64,000 nucleotides of DNA, taken from contig LDAQ01000055.1 in the NCBI GenBank assembly GCA_001028025.1, forward strand, positions 3,564-67,563, read 5' to 3'. Under the pieces are notes generated by a model. It was not told the DNA's origin, ran no database searches, and saw nothing but the letters and a program-made list of their open reading frames with translations. A program made the position numbers and the translations under genes. The stretch is from Faecalicatena fissicatena (GTDB lineage Bacteria > Bacillota > Clostridia > Lachnospirales > Lachnospiraceae). Shown here in pieces: positions 24,866 to 34,013 of the stretch; the stretch's first letter is position 1; each line of letters starts with the position of its first letter.

Positions 24866-27800
24866 ATGTGCGCAGAAGGTAAAGTGACAGATGTGGAATA
24901 CCTGCCATTATCCTGTAGTCAGATGAATATCTGGAATCTGGAAATGGCACACCCGGGACTCCCGATTAACAACATATGTACGGCATTAAAGATTGAGGGG
25001 AATCTGAATCTGGAATATCTTCAGACATGTATTGAGCTGGTGTTCAGGGCTTTTCCGTCTCTCAGGACAAGAATCACCATGAGGGACCAAAGGCCTTATC
25101 AGTATGTAACAGAAGAGATTCCTGCCAGAACGGCGTTCTTTGATTTTACAGAGACGAATGAGCAGGGAGTGGGAATCTGGTTTCAGTCTGTTGCCAGAGA
25201 GCACTTTACACTGTATGATTCTCCATTGTGCCAGATACTGATATTTAAAACGTCCGGGAACAGCGGGGGAATTTTGACAAGAGTGCATCATATCGTTGCG
25301 GACGCATGGTCCCATGCTTTAATTACAAATCATATCATACATAATTATTTTCAACTTCTTCAGGGGGACGCTCCGGATGCTTCCGTTACGCCATCCTATG
25401 AAGAACATATCTTAAGTGAACAGAAATATCTGAAGTCCAGAGCTTTTGAAAAAGATAAAAAATACTGGGGTGAAAAGCTCACTGGTATTTTGCCGGCAGC
25501 GGCCAAGGAATATCAGTGTGCGGTGATAAGCCCCGTAGGGCTCAGAAAGTCATATCGGCTGTCGAACCGGCTGAACCGCCTCATAGGAGGATTCTGCGAG
25601 AAGAAAAAAGTGTCTCCGTTTGCTGTTTTCTATATGGGCCTGGCAATTTATCTCAGGCGTATGAAAGGGCAGGAACGGTTCTGTGTCGGTGTACCTACTA
25701 TTAACAGGCTTAATTTTCAGGATAAGCAGACCGGTGGTATGTTCGTCAATACACTGCCCTTTGTGAATGAGCTGGATAGTTTCATGACATGGAACCAGTT
25801 CAATGATAAATTGCAGGAGGACTGGTTTGCGTTACTCTATCATCAGAGAATTCCATTTGAATCTATAAAGAAAATAGTAAATCAAAACGGCGGGAATCTG
25901 TCTGAACCGCTGTTTGATATTGTTCTGTCCTATCAGAACGGCAAGATGGATCACCTGAAAGGGGCGAGAGTTTCTCTGGAGGGACGCTGGCTCTACAGCG
26001 GCTATCAGAGCGAATCGCTCTGCATCCATCTGAGCAGCAGGGATAAAGAAAATCAATTTACTGTGGATTATGATTATCTGACCCAGATATTCTCGGAGGA
26101 GGAGATCGACCGGCTTCATGAGAGCCTCTCCCGTATACTGAAGGAAGCACTGCAGAAGCCGGATGTTCCTATTGCCAGCCTTCTGATATTAAGTGAAGAG
26201 ACAGAAGAACAGGTGATCTATGATTTTAATCAGACTGATGTATGGTATGACAAGGATGCGGGAATTGCAGATCAGCTGTCTGAGATATTCCGGATGAATC
26301 CGGAGAGAGCTGCTGTGATATTTGGGGGCAGAAGGATGTCCTATAAGGAGCTTGCAGAAGTATCCTTTCAGACCGCCCGCGGGATTGCAAAAAGAGCAGG
26401 CGGCAGCAGAGGAACCGTTGCCGTTCATATGACGAGAAACGAGAAGATATATGCTGCATTGTGCGGGATTATCTTTTCAGGAAACAGCTGGCTTATGATG
26501 GACATTGATTTACCGGGAGAGCGGAAACGGGAGATGCTGTGTGACAGTCAGGCTCTTTTTTGTATATGCAGTGAGACAGCGGCAGAGCTGGCGGGCTGTA
26601 CAGAACTGGTTCTGTTTGATGATTTGGCAGAAGCGGATGAAATTGTGGAATATGAACCCGCCGGGCCGGACGATCTGGCGTATCTGGTTTACACATCGGG
26701 GAGTACGGGGATGCCCAAGGCTGTTGAGATTGAACAGCACAGTGTGATGAACCTGGCAGCGGCAATGCGGCCCCTGTACCCGAAAGGAGCCGTACTTTCT
26801 CTGTGCAACGTGGGATTTGATGCCTTTTTGCTGGAGAGTGTGATTGCCCTTCTCTGCGGCAGAACAATCGTGCTGGCCTCGGAATCGGAGATGAACCATC
26901 CGCAGAAGCTTGGTGTTCTGATCCGTAATTATGATGCCGGTTTTATGGCGCTGACGCCTTCCCGCCTGTCTGCGTACCTGAAGGATCCTATATTCTGTGA
27001 ATCTCTTCTGCATATGGAGACTGTGATCTGCGGTGGGGAGAGCCTGCCTTTTGAGCTGCATAAGAAGCTCGCAGATTATACATGTGGAACGCTGTATAAC
27101 CAGTATGGCCCTTCCGAGGCGACTGTTGCTGTCAGCCATGACGCTGTAAACGACAAAGAGGCGGTGAATATAGGCCGGCCTCTGCAGAACTGCCGGATCT
27201 ATATACTGGATGAATTTCAGAATCCGCTTCCTCCCGGTTCCGCGGGAGAGATCTATATCGGCGGCGACTGCCTTGCCCGGGGGTACCACAACCGGGAGGA
27301 ACTTACAAAGGAGCGTTTTGTAAGCGATCCCTTCCGGGATGGCGGGCGCATATACCGTACAGGGGATTTCGGCAGATGGTCGGAAGACGGGAAAATTATC
27401 TATCTGGGCAGAAGAGATGACCAGGTCAAGCTTCTCGGACATCGGATCGAACTTTCCGAGATAGAATCCGTGCTGATGCGCCATGCAAAAGTCGGGACCG
27501 CTGCTGCAGGTGTATGGGAGAACAGGCTGATTGCTTATTATACAGGGGATGTACAGCTCACAGAGAGCGAACTGCTTACCTTTGCCTCCAATTATCTGCC
27601 GCGGTATCTTCTCCCGGCTTCGATCATGCGTGTGGATGCGTTTCCGCTTACCGGCAATGGTAAGATTGATTTTGGAGCCCTTGAGAAGCCGCTTTTGACG
27701 GCGAAACAGGAGGGGCCGGCGGATGAAGTGGAAGAACAGCTTCTGGCTATATGGCGGAAGGTACTCGATCGGGAGGATCTGGACGTATATTCAGATTATT

Positions 27801-30800
27801 TCCTGTCGGGCGGAGATTCTCTGAATGCTGTGCTGATGCTTCTGGAAGTAGAAAAACAGTTTTCAAGGAGTATATCCGTGCAGGAGCTATATGCCAATGC
27901 AGTCCTGAGGCGTCTGGGCAACCTGCTTCGGGGCAGGGAGATACGTTCCGAAACACAGCGCGCGGAAATTCAGAGGGCTGCAGTGCGGGACTGGTATCCG
28001 GTAACCCCTGCACAGGCGGGGTTCTATGTCATGCAGCAGCTGGATGAGACAAAAATCAGTTACAATATGCCAACGGCTTTCCGGCTCAGTGAATGGCTGG
28101 ATTTTCCAAGGCTGGAATACGCATTTACCAGAATGACGGCAGAGGATTCTTCGCTGCGGACTACATTCCATATAGAGGACGGCCAGGTGGTTGCAAGGAT
28201 CGGTCCCGAGTCGGCTTTTCATATGCAGTGGATGGAGAGCAGCAGCGCAGAGGAGGCAATGCAAAGTTTTGTGAAGCCCTTTGATCTGGCTAAGGGACCG
28301 CTTTTAAGGGCGGCCATGCTGAAACTGCCGGACAATGAACCATATCTGCTGTTGGATATGCATCATATTATATCCGATGGTCTCAGCAGCCAGCTTCTGC
28401 TGGCCAGGCTGAATCTGTATTATCAGGATCTGCCGGTGTCCATGCCGGAACTGGATTATGTTGATTATGCATGGTGGGTCAGCGAAAGAAACAATCGGGA
28501 AGAAAATCCATGCAGGGCATACTGGAAGAAGCAGCTGCCCGGGAAACTGCCGGAGCAGGAACTTCCGTTTGACAGGCCCAGGCCGCCCGTATTTGATGGG
28601 ACAGGGGACAAATACGAGTTTGAATTGCCTGCTGTCTTTAATGAAAAGATCGCGGCTTTTTGCGAACAGCAGCATGTTACGGTGTTCGTGCTTCTTCTGG
28701 CTGTCTATGGCCTTTTTCTGAGCCGGTATTCCGGAAGCAGAGACGTTGTGGCAGGGACACCATTTTCCGGCCGTCGCCGGCAGCACATGGAGGAGATGAC
28801 AGGTGTATTCGTAAACTCACTTCCGGTATTCATGCAGGCCGGGCCAGAGGAGTCATTTATATCGTACCTGGATTCGGTGAAGCAGACGGTTACGGGGATG
28901 ATGGATCATCAGGAGATCACTCTGGAAGAACTGCTTGAATTGGCAGGGGTCCGAAGGACAAGAGAAAAAAATCCGCTTTTCAGTGTGATGTTTACCATGA
29001 CGCCCCTGAAAAACGGGGAGCTTTCAATTGGAAAAGCAGGGCTTACTTATCTTCCTTTCGATACGCATGCTGTAAAGATGGATCTCAATCTGGAGGCTGT
29101 GTTTATACAGGAGCGATATCATTTTCAGTTCGAATATGCCAGGAGTCTGTTTGACGAAGTGACGATCGCATTCTACAGCAGGTGTTACCTGCAGGGGCTC
29201 AAAGAAGTGCTGCAGAATCCGGAGGCCCTGCTTACGGAGATTACCCTGCTGGATAAGGCGGATAAGATCCGGCTGTTAGATCAGCCTGTTCGTCTCAGGA
29301 CTCCCTATGATGCGACAACGGTGGATCAGGCCGCAGATTATTTTGCTTTTGTAGATCCGGAACGTGCAGCAGTACAGTGGGGAGAAGACTTATCTTATAC
29401 TTTCGGGGAACTAAAGGATAAAACTGATGTTTTGGCTGGTACTCTGAAAGCAGAGGGCATCGGCCAGGGGGATAAGGTGGCTTTTCTGACAAAGAGGACG
29501 GGGCTTCTTCCTGTCTTTATGTTTGGCATTCTAAAAGCAGGGGCTGCTTACGTCCCGATCGATCCCGAATTTCCCCGGGAGCGCATTCTGTATATGCTGA
29601 CGCAGTCAGAAGTCAGACTGGTACTTTATGGACAGCAGGAACTGGTTCTGGGCGGGCTGCCCTGCAGCGAACTGGTCTGGGACGGCCGGGATACAGAGGA
29701 CGGATCCGGGGCGCCGCCTGCCAAACACGGTGCGCAGGATGCTGCAAACGTAATCTTTACTTCCGGGACCACCGGAAAGCCGAAGGGAGTGGTGATGCTC
29801 CACAAATCCCTCTCGAATCTGGCGGCGCATCTGGAACCGCTGCTGGGAGGAACAAATGAAAAGATATTATGTGCATCGAACTGTGTGTTTGATGTGTTTA
29901 CTACGGAGACTATACTGGCGCTTGGAAAGGGGTATCCGGTCAGTATTGCGGATGAGGAGGAGATGCTCCTTCCCTGGAAGATGGCAGCGCGCATCAGGCG
30001 GGATCAGGTTACCGTGCTTCAGCTGACACCGTCCAGAATTCAGATGTGTCTGGGGGACGAGGCATTCTGTGAGGCACTTCGGGAAATACACCGGATTATA
30101 CTTTTGGGAGAACCATGGAGCATGGAGCTGAAGGAACGGCTGAACCGGTTGACAGATGCCCGGATATTCAATATTTACGGACCTACGGAGACTTCGGTGC
30201 ATAACTGTCAGGGGGATATCACTAAGGAGAACTGCATTCATATCGGGAAGCCCATAGGCAACTGCCGTTACTATCTGCTGGACGAAGCCGGCCGTGCCGT
30301 GCCTCCCACAGCCGTGGGAGAAATATATATTGCCGGGGAATGCCTCTCACAGGGGTATATCAACCAGCAGGACCTGACGGATCAGGTCTTCCTCCCGGAC
30401 CCTTATTTCAAAGGCGAAAAAATGTACAGAACGGGAGACCGGGGCAGGCTCAGGGCCGATGGAAACTGGCAGTGTCTTGGTCGGGTGGATACACAGATCA
30501 AGCTGAACGGACACCGGATTGAGCCACTGGAGATTGCAGAGACAATGTTGCAGTCGGGGCTGGTGAAGGAAGCTGCGGCGGTGCCTGTCCTGAAGCAGGG
30601 CGCGGTGCAGTTCCTCAGAGGCGCGGTGGTAAAAGCGGACGAATACAGCGAAGAGGCTCTCAGAGAGTTCATGAAGAAGCGACTTCCGGATTATATGATG
30701 CCCTCTGAAATTATTGTGCTGGAGAAGCTTCCCAGGACTGCCAGCGGTAAGACCGATCTGAAAAAACTGGCACAGACAGGGGAAAATACTTCGAACAGCA

Positions 30801-32194
30801 GCGCAGAGGGCAGTGAGATTGCAAAGTTGTGGAAAGGAGTTCTGGGCAGGGAGCCGCTGCGGGATGTATCCTTTTTTGAACAGGGCGGGACATCCCTTCA
30901 GGCGATCCTTATTTTAAACCGTTACCATCAGAAAAATTATGAGTTTGACATCAATGACTTTTATCGCTGCCCCACACTGCGCGAGCAGGAGGAAATGCTT
31001 GTTGCAGAGATTCAGGAATCCGCAGAGTCAGGTGAGGCTCCTGAGCAGAAAGAAAAGTTGTGGGAGCTGCCTGCCAGGCTCGCCGAACAGGAGGAGAAGA
31101 TGTGCAGGCCGGGGAATATATTTCTGACCGGCGGCACAGGCTATCTTGGAAGCTACATTCTTAAGAAACTGCTGGAATATGGCAATGAGAAGATTTACTG
31201 TCTGGTGAGAGGCGGAAGTGTCCGGCTGGAGGAAAGTATGGATTACTATTTCGGTGCAGGATACTATGAGAAATACCAGCACCGTCTCCATGTATTTGAC
31301 GGAGAGCTGACAGCTGAACATTTCCGGGCGGAACCTGAACTATACGAAGAGATGCGGCAATCCGTTGCGAAAGTGTTCCACTGTGCAGCGGATGTCAGAC
31401 ATTATGCACCAGAGGAGGAACTCTTGTACACCAATGTGGAGGGAACACGGGAAGTGCTGCGCTTTGCAGAAGCTTCCGGGGCAGCAATGATGTATATTTC
31501 TACGGTCAGCGTTGCTGGGGAGCAGACAGACCGGACGAAAGAGACGGGAGCCGTGCTGACAGAGAAGGATCTGGATATCGGACAGAACTGGTGGAAGAAT
31601 CCTTATGTAAAAAGTAAGATTATGGCAGAAAAGCTGGTGGATGATGCGGTGAGGCAGGGACTCTGCGCCAATATATTCCGGATTGGAAGGCTGGTAGGTA
31701 ATTCTTTTAACGGGATATTCCAGAGAAATCCAGAATCGAATGCATATTACAGGCTGATAAAAGGGATTATGGAACTGGGGATGCTGCCGGATATGCTGTA
31801 CCATCATCGGCTGGAGGTAACTCCGGTCAACCAGGCGGCAGAAGCGGTTGTGAGGCTGAGCGGGACTACAAAATCCGCTTACCATATATGCAGCCCTCAT
31901 GAGGTAGAGATCGGCAGTATTGCAGAAGCGTGCGGCCCAGTGCAGAGAACAGATGCAGAGACTTTCGGAAAGGTTCTTGAAAGAAAGAGCATGGAGACGG
32001 ATTCACCTTACATCCAGGCTCTTGCGCAGACCTGGTTTGCACAGCAGAGCAGAACAGCAGACGTTTTGCTTGATTCACAACTGACGCAGGATGCACTCGC
32101 CGCGCTGGATTTCTGGTGGCCGCGGCAGGATATGAGCAAACTGAAACAGTGCTTTACCAATGAAGAGGGGAGGGAAGATAATCGATGTCAATAG
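24866..32194 (+). CDS. Nonribosomal peptide synthetase, C-A-T-C-A-T-reductase
   Basis: A 2442-residue two-module synthetase. C1 spans about 10-430 (SCSQMNIWNLE; HHIVADAWS near 140, with Ala for the usual Gly; GMFVNTLPF). A1 spans about 465-950 (VYTSGSTGMPK, YGPSEA, YRTGD, GNGKID). T1 has its Ser in SGGDSL near 984. C2 spans about 1050-1480 (HHIISDG near 1165). A2 spans about 1490-1970 (FTSGTTGKPKG, YGPTET, SGKTD). T2 has its Ser in QGGTSL near 2008. A C-terminal thioester reductase (about 2085-2420) has GGTGYLG near 2089 and YVKSK near 2246. There is no thioesterase, epimerase or methylase domain. The N-terminal condensation domain and the downstream acyl ligase and carrier suggest that the peptide is N-acylated and released as an aldehyde. 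Phosphopantetheinyl transferase must come from elsewhere. Confidence 0.93.
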   Translation: MCAEGKVTDVEYLPLSCSQMNIWNLEMAHPGLPINNICTALKIEGNLNLEYLQTCIELVFRAFPSLRTRITMRDQRPYQYVTEEIPARTAFFDFTETNEQGVGIWFQSVAREHFTLYDSPLCQILIFKTSGNSGGILTRVHHIVADAWSHALITNHIIHNYFQLLQGDAPDASVTPSYEEHILSEQKYLKSRAFEKDKKYWGEKLTGILPAAAKEYQCAVISPVGLRKSYRLSNRLNRLIGGFCEKKKVSPFAVFYMGLAIYLRRMKGQERFCVGVPTINRLNFQDKQTGGMFVNTLPFVNELDSFMTWNQFNDKLQEDWFALLYHQRIPFESIKKIVNQNGGNLSEPLFDIVLSYQNGKMDHLKGARVSLEGRWLYSGYQSESLCIHLSSRDKENQFTVDYDYLTQIFSEEEIDRLHESLSRILKEALQKPDVPIASLLILSEETEEQVIYDFNQTDVWYDKDAGIADQLSEIFRMNPERAAVIFGGRRMSYKELAEVSFQTARGIAKRAGGSRGTVAVHMTRNEKIYAALCGIIFSGNSWLMMDIDLPGERKREMLCDSQALFCICSETAAELAGCTELVLFDDLAEADEIVEYEPAGPDDLAYLVYTSGSTGMPKAVEIEQHSVMNLAAAMRPLYPKGAVLSLCNVGFDAFLLESVIALLCGRTIVLASESEMNHPQKLGVLIRNYDAGFMALTPSRLSAYLKDPIFCESLLHMETVICGGESLPFELHKKLADYTCGTLYNQYGPSEATVAVSHDAVNDKEAVNIGRPLQNCRIYILDEFQNPLPPGSAGEIYIGGDCLARGYHNREELTKERFVSDPFRDGGRIYRTGDFGRWSEDGKIIYLGRRDDQVKLLGHRIELSEIESVLMRHAKVGTAAAGVWENRLIAYYTGDVQLTESELLTFASNYLPRYLLPASIMRVDAFPLTGNGKIDFGALEKPLLTAKQEGPADEVEEQLLAIWRKVLDREDLDVYSDYFLSGGDSLNAVLMLLEVEKQFSRSISVQELYANAVLRRLGNLLRGREIRSETQRAEIQRAAVRDWYPVTPAQAGFYVMQQLDETKISYNMPTAFRLSEWLDFPRLEYAFTRMTAEDSSLRTTFHIEDGQVVARIGPESAFHMQWMESSSAEEAMQSFVKPFDLAKGPLLRAAMLKLPDNEPYLLLDMHHIISDGLSSQLLLARLNLYYQDLPVSMPELDYVDYAWWVSERNNREENPCRAYWKKQLPGKLPEQELPFDRPRPPVFDGTGDKYEFELPAVFNEKIAAFCEQQHVTVFVLLLAVYGLFLSRYSGSRDVVAGTPFSGRRRQHMEEMTGVFVNSLPVFMQAGPEESFISYLDSVKQTVTGMMDHQEITLEELLELAGVRRTREKNPLFSVMFTMTPLKNGELSIGKAGLTYLPFDTHAVKMDLNLEAVFIQERYHFQFEYARSLFDEVTIAFYSRCYLQGLKEVLQNPEALLTEITLLDKADKIRLLDQPVRLRTPYDATTVDQAADYFAFVDPERAAVQWGEDLSYTFGELKDKTDVLAGTLKAEGIGQGDKVAFLTKRTGLLPVFMFGILKAGAAYVPIDPEFPRERILYMLTQSEVRLVLYGQQELVLGGLPCSELVWDGRDTEDGSGAPPAKHGAQDAANVIFTSGTTGKPKGVVMLHKSLSNLAAHLEPLLGGTNEKILCASNCVFDVFTTETILALGKGYPVSIADEEEMLLPWKMAARIRRDQVTVLQLTPSRIQMCLGDEAFCEALREIHRIILLGEPWSMELKERLNRLTDARIFNIYGPTETSVHNCQGDITKENCIHIGKPIGNCRYYLLDEAGRAVPPTAVGEIYIAGECLSQGYINQQDLTDQVFLPDPYFKGEKMYRTGDRGRLRADGNWQCLGRVDTQIKLNGHRIEPLEIAETMLQSGLVKEAAAVPVLKQGAVQFLRGAVVKADEYSEEALREFMKKRLPDYMMPSEIIVLEKLPRTASGKTDLKKLAQTGENTSNSSAEGSEIAKLWKGVLGREPLRDVSFFEQGGTSLQAILILNRYHQKNYEFDINDFYRCPTLREQEEMLVAEIQESAESGEAPEQKEKLWELPARLAEQEEKMCRPGNIFLTGGTGYLGSYILKKLLEYGNEKIYCLVRGGSVRLEESMDYYFGAGYYEKYQHRLHVFDGELTAEHFRAEPELYEEMRQSVAKVFHCAADVRHYAPEEELLYTNVEGTREVLRFAEASGAAMMYISTVSVAGEQTDRTKETGAVLTEKDLDIGQNWWKNPYVKSKIMAEKLVDDAVRQGLCANIFRIGRLVGNSFNGIFQRNPESNAYYRLIKGIMELGMLPDMLYHHRLEVTPVNQAAEAVVRLSGTTKSAYHICSPHEVEIGSIAEACGPVQRTDAETFGKVLERKSMETDSPYIQALAQTWFAQQSRTADVLLDSQLTQDALAALDFWWPRQDMSKLKQCFTNEEGREDNRCQ

Positions 32195-34008
32195 TCGGAC
32201 ATATACTGGATGTTTCGGTGGCCGTACTGGGATTTTTTATTGTCAGCTGTCTGATGAAAGGCAGGCTGTCGGCTGCACAGAAGCTATATCTTTCCTCGGC
32301 CGGTTTTCTTCTGCTTTGGCTGGTGGCAATCATCGGTATGGATTATACAGAGAACATGGCGGCGCTGCAGGTCATGGATGCCATTACATGTGCCTGCTCG
32401 GCGCTGCTGATTATGACCATTCTGCTGATTTCCCTGATTTTTACCAGGAACCTGGTGCAGATTCCACGGCATTACTGGCTGCTGTATGTGCTGCCGGCGC
32501 TTTCCTCGCTTATTGTATTTACGAACCCGCTGCACCATCTGTTTTACAGACAGTTTTCTATCTACGCATCGGAAGTGAAATTCGGCCCTCTTTTTATTAT
32601 TTCAGGCCTTCAGTACTATATCTATTCTATTATCGTTGTGATCATTATGATTAGGTATGGAATCAGAAGCAGGACCAGAAGGGTATGGGGACAGGTTGGG
32701 CTGTTTATCGGAGGTCTGTCTGTTCCATTTTGCACCAACCTTCTGGCAACCCTGAAGATAGTAAATCTTCCCATATCGGCTACACCCCTGGCTTTTCTTG
32801 TTACCATTTTGTGCCATGGAATTGCCGTGTATTATCTGAATTTTCTAAATATCAAACCTGTCGCCCTGGAGAGCATGGTGGATAATGTTTCGGAAGGATA
32901 TGTGATACTGTCCTCAGACAGATGTATTATTTATTCGAATGCTGCATTTGATGAAATTTTCGGGGAACAGTATAAAATGAGGATTAACTGTTATCTGAAC
33001 CAGGTGGTTGAGGATCTGGAGGAGCGGAAACGGGATGTGATTTATAACCTGCTTAATTTTTTTGATGTCTGCAAACAGTCTGTGAATGTGATCTCCTATG
33101 AGCAGGCGATACTGTGTGAAGAGGGAAAGGTGTATTATTCCGTAGAGCTTACGCCTATTTTAGTAAAGCACAGCATGGCGGGAGTCCTGGCTATGTTCCG
33201 GGACGTGACAAAGCTGAAAGAGGAGATGAAAAGGAAGCAGCAGAATCTGAGCCGGGCAATGGAGAGGGAACGGCTGATTTCCCTGGGACAGATGATTGGA
33301 AGTATCTCACATAATCTTAAGACTCCGATTATGGCCATATCGGGGGATGTGACGCTTCTGGAAGACCTGGTAAGAGAATATTCTCAGAGCGTGGGAGACC
33401 CGGAAGTAACGGCTCAGGATCATCAGGAGATTGCAGGGGAGATGAACGGCTGGCTTGCAAGAATTAAGGAATGCTGTGCCTATATGTCGGATATCATAAC
33501 AACGGTAAAGGGGATGGCAACAAACCTGAGTACTTCCTCCGAAGGGGAATTTACGATGGATGAAGTGTTTAAAAGAGTGGAAATGTTCCTGAAAGGTAAA
33601 CTGGCCAGGAATGGCTGCAGGCTTATTACAGAAAATCAGCTTCCCGGGAGCACTGTCATACGGGGAGATATTAATAATATGGTCCAGGTGATCAACAACC
33701 TTCTGGACAATGCATGTGACGCCATGGAGGAAAAAGGCGGTGATGTTGAACTTAGAGCATGGAAAAAGGACGGCAGTGTATATATTGCCGTGAAGGATCA
33801 GGGAACCGGTATATCTGCGGATGTACAGGAAAAACTGTTCCGGTCTATGTGTACAACGAAAGGGACAAAAGGAACTGGACTGGGCCTGTACAGCTCGGCA
33901 GAGATTATCCGGGCACGGTTTGGCGGTAAGATATGGGTTGAGAACAATGAGGAAGGAGGCGCCTCCTTCTATGTCGGGCTTCCAATAGAAGATGACGAGA
34001 GAGGATAA
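32185..34008 (+). CDS. 7TM-PAS sensor histidine kinase
   Basis: A 607-residue membrane kinase. Seven or eight N-terminal helices (about 5-235) match the 7TM histidine-kinase sensor region. A PAS domain follows (about 240-355, MVDNVSEGYVILSSDRCIIY), then a dimerisation helix with the phospho-acceptor His in IGSISHNLKTP (about 376), and an ATPase domain with NLLDNACDAMEE and GTGLGLYSS. The start overlaps the last ten bases of the NRPS gene and the response-regulator gene begins six bases after it, so all three are coupled. The sensor could detect the NRPS product, a membrane lipid or an envelope signal; nothing in the sequence decides. Confidence 0.88.
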   Translation: MSIVGHILDVSVAVLGFFIVSCLMKGRLSAAQKLYLSSAGFLLLWLVAIIGMDYTENMAALQVMDAITCACSALLIMTILLISLIFTRNLVQIPRHYWLLYVLPALSSLIVFTNPLHHLFYRQFSIYASEVKFGPLFIISGLQYYIYSIIVVIIMIRYGIRSRTRRVWGQVGLFIGGLSVPFCTNLLATLKIVNLPISATPLAFLVTILCHGIAVYYLNFLNIKPVALESMVDNVSEGYVILSSDRCIIYSNAAFDEIFGEQYKMRINCYLNQVVEDLEERKRDVIYNLLNFFDVCKQSVNVISYEQAILCEEGKVYYSVELTPILVKHSMAGVLAMFRDVTKLKEEMKRKQQNLSRAMERERLISLGQMIGSISHNLKTPIMAISGDVTLLEDLVREYSQSVGDPEVTAQDHQEIAGEMNGWLARIKECCAYMSDIITTVKGMATNLSTSSEGEFTMDEVFKRVEMFLKGKLARNGCRLITENQLPGSTVIRGDINNMVQVINNLLDNACDAMEEKGGDVELRAWKKDGSVYIAVKDQGTGISADVQEKLFRSMCTTKGTKGTGLGLYSSAEIIRARFGGKIWVENNEEGGASFYVGLPIEDDERG

Positions 34009-34013
34009 AAGGA

